In this document: piece by piece, positions 20,516 through 28,853 of the stretch
Layout: each line of letters opens with the position of its first letter
Position numbering within the stretch: position 1 is the stretch's first letter
Assembly (NCBI GenBank): GCA_913055155.1
Contig: CAJXJR010000005.1
Location: 1 to 64,000, forward strand
Direction of reading: 5' to 3'
Origin: an uncultured Erythrobacter sp.
GTDB taxonomy: Bacteria; Pseudomonadota; Alphaproteobacteria; Sphingomonadales; Sphingomonadaceae
Length of the DNA stretch: 64,000 nucleotides
Position numbers and translations under genes: made by a program
The notes under the pieces: model-generated
The model's input: only the letters and a program-made list of their open reading frames with translations
What the model was told of the DNA's origin: nothing
Database searches by the model: none

Positions 20516-21822
20516 CCGATCAGGCGCATCACCAGCGGCGCTTCCACCAGGCTGGGCGATCCTTCGAGCAGGTCGAGCGCAGCGGCAACGGCGCTTTCGG
20601 GCCCTTCGTGGGTGACGATGGCCACCAGCACCGGCTCGTCGCCCTCTTCCTCCGGGTGGCCGTGCTGGATCATGCTTTCGATGGAGACGCCGGCATCGCG
20701 CATGGCGGCGGTAATCTCCGCCAGCACGCCGGGACGGTCAGCCACGGTGAAGCGCAGGTAAGCGCGGTTGCGGCGATTGCCCGGATCGGCGGGCGTGCTG
20801 GCCGCCAGCGAGGCAACCGGCTGCGAGAATGGCGCCATGCGATTGCCGCGCGCGATATCGACAAGGTCTGCCACCACCGCGCTGGCCGTGGGCCCGTCGC
20901 CTGCGCCGGCACCTTCGAACAGCAGCCGCCCGACGTGGTTGCCTTCCACCACCACGGCATTGGTCGGCCCATCGACGCTGGCCAGCGGATGCCGGACCGG
21001 CACGAGGCACGGCGCCACGCGCTGGAACAGGTGGCGCTGGCCATCCTGGTCCGCGCAGTCGGACAGGCCGATCAGCCGAATCACGTAACCCAGCGCACGC
21101 GCCTGGGCGATGTCGGCAGCGCGAATGCGGCTGATGCCGCTGGTATCGACCGCGGCGAAATCCAGCTGCGTGCCATAGGCCAGGCTGGCAAGGATGGAGA
21201 GCTTGTGCGCGGCGTCCACCCCTTCGATGTCGAAGGTGGGATCGGCCTCGGCATAGCCCAGTGCCTGCGCATCGGCGAGGACTTCGCCGAAGTCGCGGCC
21301 GGTCGTCTCCATTTCGGATAGGATGTAGTTACAGGTGCCGTTGAGGATACCGTATATGCGCTCGATACGGTTGGCGGCGGCGCCTTCGGCCAGGCCCTTG
21401 ATAACGGGGATGCCGCCGGCAACCGCGGCTTCGTATCGCAGCGGCGTGTCGCTCGCCTCGGCCAGTTGGGCCAGTTCCAGCCCGTGGTGCGCGACCATCG
21501 CCTTGTTCGCGGTGACCAGGCCCTTGCCGCCGCCCAGCGCCTTGCGCGCCAGGGCCAGCGCCGGACCGTCCGAACCGCCGACCAGTTCCACCACCACGTC
21601 GACATCGTCGCGCGCGGCGAAGGCGGTCATGTCGTCTTCCCATGCATAAGGTGAAAGGTCGACGCCGCGATCCTTGGAGCGATCGCGCGCGGAAACTGCC
21701 ACCACCTCGATGGCGCGCCCGGCACGCGCGGCGATCAGGTCACCGTTCTCTGCCAGCAGGCGCAGCACGCCTGCACCAACGGTGCCAAGCCCCGCCAAAG
21801 CGATTCGCAATGTGTCTGCCAT
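20512..21822 (-). CDS. hom: Homoserine dehydrogenase
   Basis: This 436-residue enzyme reduces aspartate semialdehyde to homoserine on the way to threonine and methionine. The NAD(P)-binding loop GLGTVGAGV is at residues 11-19, the nucleotide domain contains TANKAMVAHHG, and the catalytic domain holds GILNGTCNYIL and EADPTFDIEGVDAAHKL. A C-terminal ACT domain (RFTVADRPGVLAEITAAM) suggests feedback control by threonine, as in the family. Its 3' end overlaps a convergent gene by four bases. Confidence 0.96.
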   Translation of the reverse strand: MADTLRIALAGLGTVGAGVLRLLAENGDLIAARAGRAIEVVAVSARDRSKDRGVDLSPYAWEDDMTAFAARDDVDVVVELVGGSDGPALALARKALGGGKGLVTANKAMVAHHGLELAQLAEASDTPLRYEAAVAGGIPVIKGLAEGAAANRIERIYGILNGTCNYILSEMETTGRDFGEVLADAQALGYAEADPTFDIEGVDAAHKLSILASLAYGTQLDFAAVDTSGISRIRAADIAQARALGYVIRLIGLSDCADQDGQRHLFQRVAPCLVPVRHPLASVDGPTNAVVVEGNHVGRLLFEGAGAGDGPTASAVVADLVDIARGNRMAPFSQPVASLAASTPADPGNRRNRAYLRFTVADRPGVLAEITAAMRDAGVSIESMIQHGHPEEEGDEPVLVAIVTHEGPESAVAAALDLLEGSPSLVEAPLVMRLIG

Positions 21823-21912
21823 GGTATTTCTCGTCCTGAACTTTTGCGGCGCACGCGTTAGGCAGTGCGGCGCCGCTTGGCCAGTGCGCTTTTGCCCCGG
21901 TTCGGGGAAGAG

Positions 21913-22791
21913 TCAGGTAAAGCGGCGCTCGCAAGGACCCAGTTCGGACAGGATGAAGGCATAATCCTCGCGCGCCTGGTCCTGCGAAGCGCGGTCGCGC
22001 TGCAGGAACGAATCGGCAGGCAGTTCGCGTGGCAGGAAACAGGCGAACTGGAACCAGGCAAGCGATTCGCGCTCAGGCGGGCGAGCCGAGGCATCGACCA
22101 GTTCGCCCAGCGACACGCCCCATTGCGGCTTCATCCCCGGACGGCGAATCACCGTGAGCGAGACAGGCGCGCCGGTCTCGGTCTCCACGAACATCTGTGT
22201 TTCCGATTCGCCGGCGAGGTTCCCCGGCACGGAAATCACGTCGCGCAGTCCGGTAATCGCCGGAGGCACGTCGGCAGCCGCCAGCTGGGTCAGCACGCGG
22301 CGCACGCGCGCCTCGATCTGCGGGCCTGCGGGCAGCATCGAATCGGATGATAGGAGTTGCAGCGCGCCCGGCTGCCCCGGCGCCAGGTCGCCGAACAGCA
22401 GGAAACGGCGCTCTTCCAGGTCGGGCGGATCGCCATCGGCATCGCGGCGCTGGTCGACCACGAACACGAGCTGGCTGCCCACCGCTTGCGGGGCGCTCAG
22501 CAGGCTTTGCGTCAACGATTCGACATAAAGCCGCACTTCGTCCGGCGGCACATTGGGTGCACGCTCGGGAGGAAAGGGAATCTGCTCCTCCACGGCGACG
22601 ATCGCCACGGTATCGGCGGCCATCGCCATGGTGACGAGATCGGCATAGGTGGGCGCCTGGCCCGGCGGCAGTTCGGGGGCCGGCAGGTCTTGCGACATGG
22701 CCGGGCCGGGACTGGCGCAGGCAGCGGCAGCGCAGGCCAGCAAGCCTGCCAGCACGGCACGGAAAGCGGGGAAACGTGATCGGGTGGACAT
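21913..22791 (-). CDS. Exported protein of unknown function
   Basis: No family was recognised. The 292-residue product has a Sec-type signal peptide with a possible lipobox (LLACAAAACASPG), then a soluble domain of about 250 residues with no membrane segment. It contains PTYADLVTMAMAADTVAIVAV, LVFVVDQRRDADG and a C-terminal Cys-containing segment. The start at ATG 22791 is chosen because AAGGA is well spaced for it; ATG 22797 overlaps that AAGGA. It is divergent from tonB across a 348-bp gap and lies 90 bases upstream of hom. Confidence 0.65.
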   Translation of the reverse strand: MSTRSRFPAFRAVLAGLLACAAAACASPGPAMSQDLPAPELPPGQAPTYADLVTMAMAADTVAIVAVEEQIPFPPERAPNVPPDEVRLYVESLTQSLLSAPQAVGSQLVFVVDQRRDADGDPPDLEERRFLLFGDLAPGQPGALQLLSSDSMLPAGPQIEARVRRVLTQLAAADVPPAITGLRDVISVPGNLAGESETQMFVETETGAPVSLTVIRRPGMKPQWGVSLGELVDASARPPERESLAWFQFACFLPRELPADSFLQRDRASQDQAREDYAFILSELGPCERRFT

Positions 22792-23139
22792 GGTCATCCT
22801 TATGCTCGCGCGGGCCGGGCGCGACAATGCGCAATGCCGCAAAGCGACTCGGTCCGCAGCAATGACAGTGCTTTGGCCAACTGAATCCGGGCTTAATCAA
22901 CAAAGGGTTTGCCCCAGCCCTTCGAGACCGTTAAGAGCCGCCCAAGTCTGTCCGGGAAAAACATACAAAATCTCCCGTTGTGACGTTTTTGGCACATTAT
23001 CGGTTGTGCTGCATAAATGTCACAAGGTATCATGCGATAGGCAACAATTCATGCGGGATTGCGCGGGCCCTTATCCGTGCGATCTCAGGAGGGCCGGGTT
23101 TTTGATTCGGCCGGACGAAAAACGGAGTGAAGGGACTGG
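22792..23139. promoter_or_regulatory. Divergent promoter region of the tonB operon
   Basis: This 348-bp stretch holds no gene. It contains a local AT-rich patch with nested inverted repeats: TTGTGAC (22978-22984) pairs with GTCACAA (23019-23025), and inside them GCACA (22992-22996) pairs with TGTGC (23005-23009). This is a candidate operator or promoter region. A GAAGGGA ribosome-binding site precedes tonB at 23140. No Fur-box consensus was recognised. Confidence 0.4.
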
Positions 23140-23802
23140 ATGGCTTACGCTGACCAAGAAATGAGCGGCAGTCGAGTTGTATCGATTGTCATCGTTGTCC
23201 TCATCCACGTGGCAATTGGCTATCTGCTGATTTCCGGACTCGCCATGTCGGCGGTGAAAGAAATCGCGGAGCGGGTGACCACCGTGGACATCGAGGAACC
23301 GGAACCCGAGCCGGAGGAGGAGCCCCCGCCCCCGCCCGAGCCGGAAACTGCACCGCCACCGCCGGTTGCGCCGCCGCCGCCGATAAGCATCGCGCCGGCT
23401 CCGCCGCCGATCCAGACCCAGACGAACATCCCGCCGCCAGCACCGCCGGCGCTGATCGTCCCGCCGCCGGCTCCGCCCGCGCCGCCTCCGCCGCCGCCGC
23501 CGCCTTCGCAGGCGCGCCCGGCACGCCCGGACGGCCAGGCCCGTTGGCAGCGACGTATCATCGAGAACTACCCCTCGCGCGCCCTGCGCCGTGAAATCGA
23601 GGGTACGGTCGGTGTGTCCGTGACCGTCAATGCAGATGGCCGTGTGGCCGCCTGCCGGGTGACGCGTTCGGCAGACCCGATCCTGGACGAGGCCGCGTGC
23701 GACGACATGACGCGCTACGCCCGTTTCGAGCCTGCGCTGGACGACGCCGGCAACCCGACTACGGGTAGCTGGTCGACCAATATCGTTTACCAGATCAACT
23801 GA
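23140..23802 (+). CDS. tonB: TonB energy transducer
   Basis: This 220-residue TonB has a cytoplasmic start (MAYADQEMSGSR), one membrane anchor (about residues 11-32), a periplasm-spanning Glu/Pro then Pro-rich region (about 45-125, with runs of up to nine prolines), and a C-terminal TonB fold (about 135-220) containing YPSRALRREIEGTVGVSVTV and a Cys pair. It transmits proton-motive force from ExbB/ExbD to outer-membrane TonB-dependent receptors, none of which is encoded here. It heads tonB-exbB-exbD-exbD. Confidence 0.93.
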   Translation: MAYADQEMSGSRVVSIVIVVLIHVAIGYLLISGLAMSAVKEIAERVTTVDIEEPEPEPEEEPPPPPEPETAPPPPVAPPPPISIAPAPPPIQTQTNIPPPAPPALIVPPPAPPAPPPPPPPPSQARPARPDGQARWQRRIIENYPSRALRREIEGTVGVSVTVNADGRVAACRVTRSADPILDEAACDDMTRYARFEPALDDAGNPTTGSWSTNIVYQIN

Positions 23803-23839
23803 TCACACTGAATTTTCTCTAGGAAGAGGACTTAACCGC

Positions 23840-24622
23840 ATGCTTATCGAAATTCTTGCCGCGGCGGCCGAAGCGCCGACCCAGAACTTTGGCTTCATGG
23901 AAGCTATGGAACAGGGCGGCCCCGTCGCCTGGTCGATCCTTGCCATTCTCGTCATCCAGTCGGTTGGCTCGTTCTACATCCTGTTCACGAAGATCTTCGA
24001 ACAGAACAAGGTGATGAAGGAATACCGCACCAACCGTGCCGCTTTCTGGCGTGCCAGCTCGCTAAAGGAAGGCGCCGCCAAGTTCGACAAGAACAGCGCC
24101 TGGCGTCAGCTGGTCGACGACGGCATCCGTGCCGGCGACGAAGCCGAGAAGATGGACGACAGCCTCGAATCGCACGACTGGCTGCACGGCACCCTGTCGC
24201 GTTCCGAAAGCGCCATCATGGCTCGCCTCAACGGCGGCCTGCCGTTCCTCGCTACCGTGGGTGCAACCGCTCCGTTCGTCGGCCTGCTCGGCACGGTGAT
24301 CGGTATCTACCGCGCACTGATCAACATCGGCATGTCCGGGTCGGCCTCGATCGACAAGGTCGCCGGCCCGGTTGGTGAAGCCCTGATCATGACCGCTATC
24401 GGTCTGCTGGTGGCTGTGCCTGCCGTGTTCGCCTACAACTACCTGATGAGCCGCAACCGCAAGATCCAGTCGATGCTTTCGGGCTTCTCGACCGATCTGC
24501 AGGCCAACATCACCTCGAGCGGCCAGGTGAAGCCGGCCATGCAGGCTCCGAAGGCTGCTGCCAAGGCTCCGGCTTCCAAGCCCGCCACCACCACCGGTGG
24601 TGCCGCGCCGAAGAAGGCCTGA
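23840..24622 (+). CDS. exbB: ExbB / MotA-TolQ proton-channel protein
   Basis: This 260-residue ExbB-like protein has three membrane segments (about residues 28-50, 130-160 and 170-205), with the conserved channel segment GGLPFLATVGATAPFVGLLGTV and GPVGEALIMTAIGLLVAVPAV. An AGGAAGAGGA ribosome-binding site precedes it. Compared with short ExbB proteins it carries a C-terminal Ala/Lys/Pro-rich tail of about 35 residues. It assembles with ExbD and TonB in the inner membrane. A strong hairpin follows its stop before the first exbD. Confidence 0.93.
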   Translation: MLIEILAAAAEAPTQNFGFMEAMEQGGPVAWSILAILVIQSVGSFYILFTKIFEQNKVMKEYRTNRAAFWRASSLKEGAAKFDKNSAWRQLVDDGIRAGDEAEKMDDSLESHDWLHGTLSRSESAIMARLNGGLPFLATVGATAPFVGLLGTVIGIYRALINIGMSGSASIDKVAGPVGEALIMTAIGLLVAVPAVFAYNYLMSRNRKIQSMLSGFSTDLQANITSSGQVKPAMQAPKAAAKAPASKPATTTGGAAPKKA

Positions 24623-24645
24623 GCGCACAGCGCATAACCTGAACC

Positions 24646-24677
24646 TGGCGGGCGCTTTCGCATGCGAGCGCCCGCCA
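24646..24677 (+). promoter_or_regulatory. Intercistronic hairpin between exbB and exbD
   Basis: A perfect 11-bp stem TGGCGGGCGCT/AGCGCCCGCCA encloses a ten-base loop that itself holds the palindrome CGCATGCG. There is no T run, so it is not an ordinary terminator. It could protect the upstream tonB-exbB message or lower read-through into exbD, matching the higher ExbB:ExbD ratio of the complex. Function is inferred. Confidence 0.55.
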
Positions 24678-24710
24678 CCAAGTTACGTAACCTGAGATAG
24701 GACTAGAGAC

Positions 24711-25250
<540 letters not shown>

Positions 25251-25299
25251 TCCAGCCCTTCACACCGACGCGGACGCAAGACTTAAGGAGTAAGCTACC

Positions 25300-25737
25300 A
25301 TGGCAATGTCAGGCGGCAGCGATGATGGCGAACCGATGATGGACATGAACATGACGCCGTTGATCGACGTCCTGCTCGTGCTGCTCATCATGTTCATCAT
25401 CACCATCCCGGTGGCGACGCACGCGGTCAATATCGACCTGCCTTCGCCGAGCAACAACCCGGACACCCCGGATGTCGACCCGATCAAGAACAAGATCGTG
25501 CTGACTCCGAATGGCGAAATCCTCTGGAACGCAGAGGCCATCAGCCAGGGCGAACTGGTGAGCAACCTGCAGCAGTCCCTCACCTTCGCGGTCGAGCCGG
25601 AACTGCAGTTCGAGCCCGAAGCGAATGCCAGTTACGACCTGGCGGCGCGCGTCTTGAACATCATCAAGGCCAGCGGCGTCACCAAGTTTGGCTTCGTCGG
25701 CAACGAGAAGTACCGCAGCTTCGGCAAGGGCGAATAA
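25300..25737 (+). CDS. exbD: ExbD-family proton-channel protein, second copy
   Basis: This is a 145-residue, standard-length ExbD. The membrane signature is MNMTPLIDVLLVLLIMFII and the periplasmic domain ends in FEPEANASYD and FGFVGNEKYRSF. The start is preceded by AAGGAG. It is the last gene before a strong terminator. Its C-terminal half is much closer to the third ExbD (25897-26346) than to the first, so the second and third probably arose by duplication. Confidence 0.92.
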   Translation: MAMSGGSDDGEPMMDMNMTPLIDVLLVLLIMFIITIPVATHAVNIDLPSPSNNPDTPDVDPIKNKIVLTPNGEILWNAEAISQGELVSNLQQSLTFAVEPELQFEPEANASYDLAARVLNIIKASGVTKFGFVGNEKYRSFGKGE

Positions 25738-25768
25738 CGCTCTTCCGAACCGGCACCGAATACAAGAG

Positions 25769-25794
25769 GGGGCGGAGCGATCCGCCCCTTTTTT
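25769..25794 (+). terminator. Rho-independent terminator of the tonB operon
   Basis: The stem GGGGCGGA/TCCGCCCC with a GCGA tetraloop is followed by six T residues. It lies 31 bases past the second exbD stop and separates it from the third exbD. Confidence 0.92.
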
Positions 25795-25836
25795 GTGCCC
25801 GCCATCTGCGCTGGCCTGCGCCATCCCCTGCCCGGC

Positions 25837-25866
25837 TTGACAACCCCTTCAGACATGTGATGTTAT
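25837..25866 (+). promoter_or_regulatory. Probable promoter of the third exbD
   Basis: TTGACA (exact -35) is followed after 18 bases by TGTTAT (four of six -10 bases). Initiation near 25873 leaves a short leader with a GGGGAGAGGAG ribosome-binding site before ATG 25897. Its position directly after a terminator supports independent transcription. Confidence 0.6.
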
Positions 25867-25896
25867 GTTGTTGCGCGAAGGGGAGAGGAGAATGTC

Positions 25897-26346
25897 ATGG
25901 CCATTCGTTCCAGGATGCTCGACCGCAGCTACAACACGCTGCCCCAACCGATGAGCGATCTGAACAACACCCCATTGATCGACGTGCTGCTCGTCCTGCT
26001 GGTGATGATCATCATCTCGATCCCCATCGCGGCGCACAAGCTGGACGTGGGCCTGCCCGGCCCGCCCCGTCCGGGTGATGCCCCGCCAACTTACGAAACC
26101 GTCTCGCTGGTCGTGCAGCAGAACGGCGCGGTACTCTGGAACGGCGAGAGCGTCTCGCGCCAGCAGCTCGACGCCCGCCTGGCCGCCGCTGCCGCGCAGC
26201 CGGAAATGCCGCTGATCCGCTTCGAACCCGAGGCCAATGCCAGCTATGACGCCAGCGTGCAGGTCATCAACGCCGTGGCCGACGCCCATCTCGACAAGTT
26301 CGCCTTCATCGGCAACGAACGCTATCGCGAGTTCGATGCGGAGTAG
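25897..26346 (+). CDS. ExbD-family protein, third copy with its own promoter
   Basis: This 149-residue protein has the ExbD signature DLNNTPLIDVLLVLLVMIII with the conserved Asp. The periplasmic domain shares FEPEANASYD and FAFIGNERYREF with the second ExbD. It lacks a partner ExbB of its own nearby. It is separated from the tonB operon by a terminator and a TTGACA promoter, so it could be expressed under different conditions and swap into the same ExbB complex. That role is an inference. It converges on the helicase gene 14 bases away. Confidence 0.88.
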   Translation: MAIRSRMLDRSYNTLPQPMSDLNNTPLIDVLLVLLVMIIISIPIAAHKLDVGLPGPPRPGDAPPTYETVSLVVQQNGAVLWNGESVSRQQLDARLAAAAAQPEMPLIRFEPEANASYDASVQVINAVADAHLDKFAFIGNERYREFDAE

Positions 26347-26360
26347 GTGCTATTGCCGGA

Positions 26361-28820
26361 TCAGTCCGCGAACTCGTCCGGCAATTCATCCACTCGCATA
26401 GCCGCACCCGCCAGCGTTTCCGCCTCCAGCAGCAGTTCGTCGTCCTGCGCACCCTGCGGCACGCTTTCGCGCCCGATCATCACCATCACCGGCACCGCCA
26501 GCGGGCTGACGCGGTCGAGCTGCACGTGGTCGAGCCGCTCGGCTGCCGTGTCCAGAACCTCGGCCAGTCGGGCGATATCGGTCATGCGCGACCGGGCATC
26601 GGCCCAGGCCGCTTCGATCAACACGTGGTCGGGCTCGTACTTGCGCAGCACGTCGTAGATCAGGTCGGTACTGAAGGTGACCTGTCGTCCGCTCTTCTTC
26701 TTGCCGGGATGCTGCCGCTCCACCAGCCCGCCGATCACCGCCACTTCGCGAAAGGCGCGGCGCAGCAGGTGCGAATCCTGCACCCAGTCGACAAACTCCT
26801 CGGTCAGGATATCGGGTGATAGCAGCGGACGGGGGTCTTCCACCGGCTTCAGGCCCCATACCGCCAGCGAATAGTCATTGGCCACGAAACCACCGGGCAT
26901 CAGACCCATGGCTTCCATGCGCGCGGTGATCAGCATGCCCAGCGACTGGTTCGCATTCCACCCGGTGAAGGTGTAATAGACGGTGTAGTGCCGCTTGGCG
27001 TGCGGGAAGCTTTCCACCAGCAGGTTGTCCGGCCCCGGCAGGTGGCTGCGCCAGTCCTGCACCTCCAGCCATTCGCGCACGTCGTCGGGAAAACGCGCCC
27101 AGCCCGCGCGATCCACCAGCAGCGCACGCACCCGGTCCGCCAGGTGGGTGGTGAGCGGCAGGCGCAACCCGCCGTAAGACGGGATCATCGCCGCCTTTGA
27201 ACTGGCGCGCACGATCAGCTCCATGTCCTTCAGCTGCTCCACCTCCAGGTTCACGCCGGCAAACTGGAAGGTATCGCCGGGGCGCAGTGAAGCGGCAAAG
27301 CGTTCCTCCACCTTGCCCAGCGATCGCCCGTTGCGAAAGCGGACCTCTAGCATCTCGGCATCGACGATGATCCCGGCATTCATGCGGTGCCGCTGCGCCT
27401 GCTCGGGGTGCGTCAGTCGCCATACGCCATCCCGATCACGGGTAATGCGCTTGAACTTGTCGTAGGCCTTGAGCGCGTAACCACCCGTTGCCACGAATTC
27501 GAGCACGCGGTCGAAGGCAGGCTTGTCGATCTGCGCATAGGGCCAGCACGAACGCACCTCGGACAGCAAGGCATCTTCGTGGAAAGGTGCGGCACAGGCG
27601 CAGGCCATCACGTGCTGGGCGAGCACGTCGAGCCCGCCGGGGCGGAATTCCTCGCCATCGCGCTGGCCTTCGTCCACCGCCTGCATGGCTGCGGTCGCTT
27701 CAAGGAACTCGAAGCGGTTGCCCGGCACCAGCAGCGCGCGGCTGGGCTGGTCGAGCCGGTGGTTGGCGCGCCCGATCCGCTGCAGCAGGCGGCTGGAACC
27801 CTTGGGCGCACCCATCTGCACCACCAGGTCGATATCGCCCCAGTCCACGCCAAGATCGAGGCTGGCGGTGCACACCAGTGCACGCAACTCGCCGCGTGCC
27901 ATCGCCGCTTCCACCTTGCGTCGCGCCTCTTTCGACAGCGAGCCGTGGTGGATGCCGATGGGCAGGTTGTCCTCGTTCGCGTCCCACAGGTTCTGGAAGA
28001 TGTACTCGGCCAGGAACCGCGTATTGGTAAACACCAGCGTGGTGTTGTTGGCGCGGATGCGCTCGTACAGCTGCGGGATAGACCACGTCGCCGCGTGTCC
28101 GCCCCATGGCACGCGCTCCTCTTGCGGCAGCAGGATCTCGACTTGCGGCTCGGCCCCCGCTTCGCCCTGCACGAGGTCAACGCTGTCGATATCGCCCCAT
28201 GGTGCGATCCAGGCGCGAAAACCCTCCGGATCGGCCACTGTGGCCGACAGCGCCGCGCGCTGCATATCGGGCGCGATCGCCTGCAGCCTCGACAGGGCCA
28301 GCGCCAGCAGGTCGCCGCGCTTCTGCGTCGCGAAGGCGTGGATCTCGTCCACCACCACGCGTTTCAGCCCGGCGAACAGCGTGAAGCTGTCTTCGAAGCT
28401 GAGCAGCAGCGAAAGGCTCTCGGGCGTGGTCAGCAGCACGTTGGGGGGGCGCGAGCGCTGCCGCCGCTTGCGATCCGAAGGCGTATCGCCGCTGCGCGTC
28501 TCGATCCGGATATCAAGGCCCATCTCCTCCACCGGCGTGACGAGGTTGCGCTGCACGTCGTGCGCCAGCGCCTTCAGCGGCGAGATATAGAGCGTGTGCA
28601 GGCCATCGGGACGTTCTCCCTGGCCTATCCGCGAGGGGCAGAAGGCGGCCAGCGTCGGCAGGAACCCCGCCAGCGTCTTGCCCGCCCCGGTATCGGCCAC
28701 CAGCATGGCGTGCTTTCCGGCATCGCTGGCAGCCAGCATGTCCACCTGGTGACGGCGCACGCGCCAGTCACGGGTGGCGAACCACTGGCTGATTTCGGGC
28801 GGGATGGCTGGGGTAGTCAC
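26361..28820 (-). CDS. Lhr-type DEXH-box helicase (ligase-associated branch)
   Basis: This is an 819-residue superfamily 2 helicase. Motif I ADTGAGKT, the DEIH box (VVVDEIHAF), motif III SAT and the C-terminal helicase motifs (VFTNTRFLAEYIF, QRIGRANH) are followed by the Lhr winged-helix and DEAD/H-associated domains. Its length and layout fit the branch that in many proteobacteria accompanies an ATP-dependent DNA ligase and a metallophosphoesterase in DNA damage response. Those partners are not in this window, so the pathway is inferred. It unwinds nucleic acid in the cytoplasm. Confidence 0.9.
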   Translation of the reverse strand: MTTPAIPPEISQWFATRDWRVRRHQVDMLAASDAGKHAMLVADTGAGKTLAGFLPTLAAFCPSRIGQGERPDGLHTLYISPLKALAHDVQRNLVTPVEEMGLDIRIETRSGDTPSDRKRRQRSRPPNVLLTTPESLSLLLSFEDSFTLFAGLKRVVVDEIHAFATQKRGDLLALALSRLQAIAPDMQRAALSATVADPEGFRAWIAPWGDIDSVDLVQGEAGAEPQVEILLPQEERVPWGGHAATWSIPQLYERIRANNTTLVFTNTRFLAEYIFQNLWDANEDNLPIGIHHGSLSKEARRKVEAAMARGELRALVCTASLDLGVDWGDIDLVVQMGAPKGSSRLLQRIGRANHRLDQPSRALLVPGNRFEFLEATAAMQAVDEGQRDGEEFRPGGLDVLAQHVMACACAAPFHEDALLSEVRSCWPYAQIDKPAFDRVLEFVATGGYALKAYDKFKRITRDRDGVWRLTHPEQAQRHRMNAGIIVDAEMLEVRFRNGRSLGKVEERFAASLRPGDTFQFAGVNLEVEQLKDMELIVRASSKAAMIPSYGGLRLPLTTHLADRVRALLVDRAGWARFPDDVREWLEVQDWRSHLPGPDNLLVESFPHAKRHYTVYYTFTGWNANQSLGMLITARMEAMGLMPGGFVANDYSLAVWGLKPVEDPRPLLSPDILTEEFVDWVQDSHLLRRAFREVAVIGGLVERQHPGKKKSGRQVTFSTDLIYDVLRKYEPDHVLIEAAWADARSRMTDIARLAEVLDTAAERLDHVQLDRVSPLAVPVMVMIGRESVPQGAQDDELLLEAETLAGAAMRVDELPDEFAD

Positions 28821-28853
28821 GATGGCACCGGAGTGCCATGCGCCGCAGTGTCT

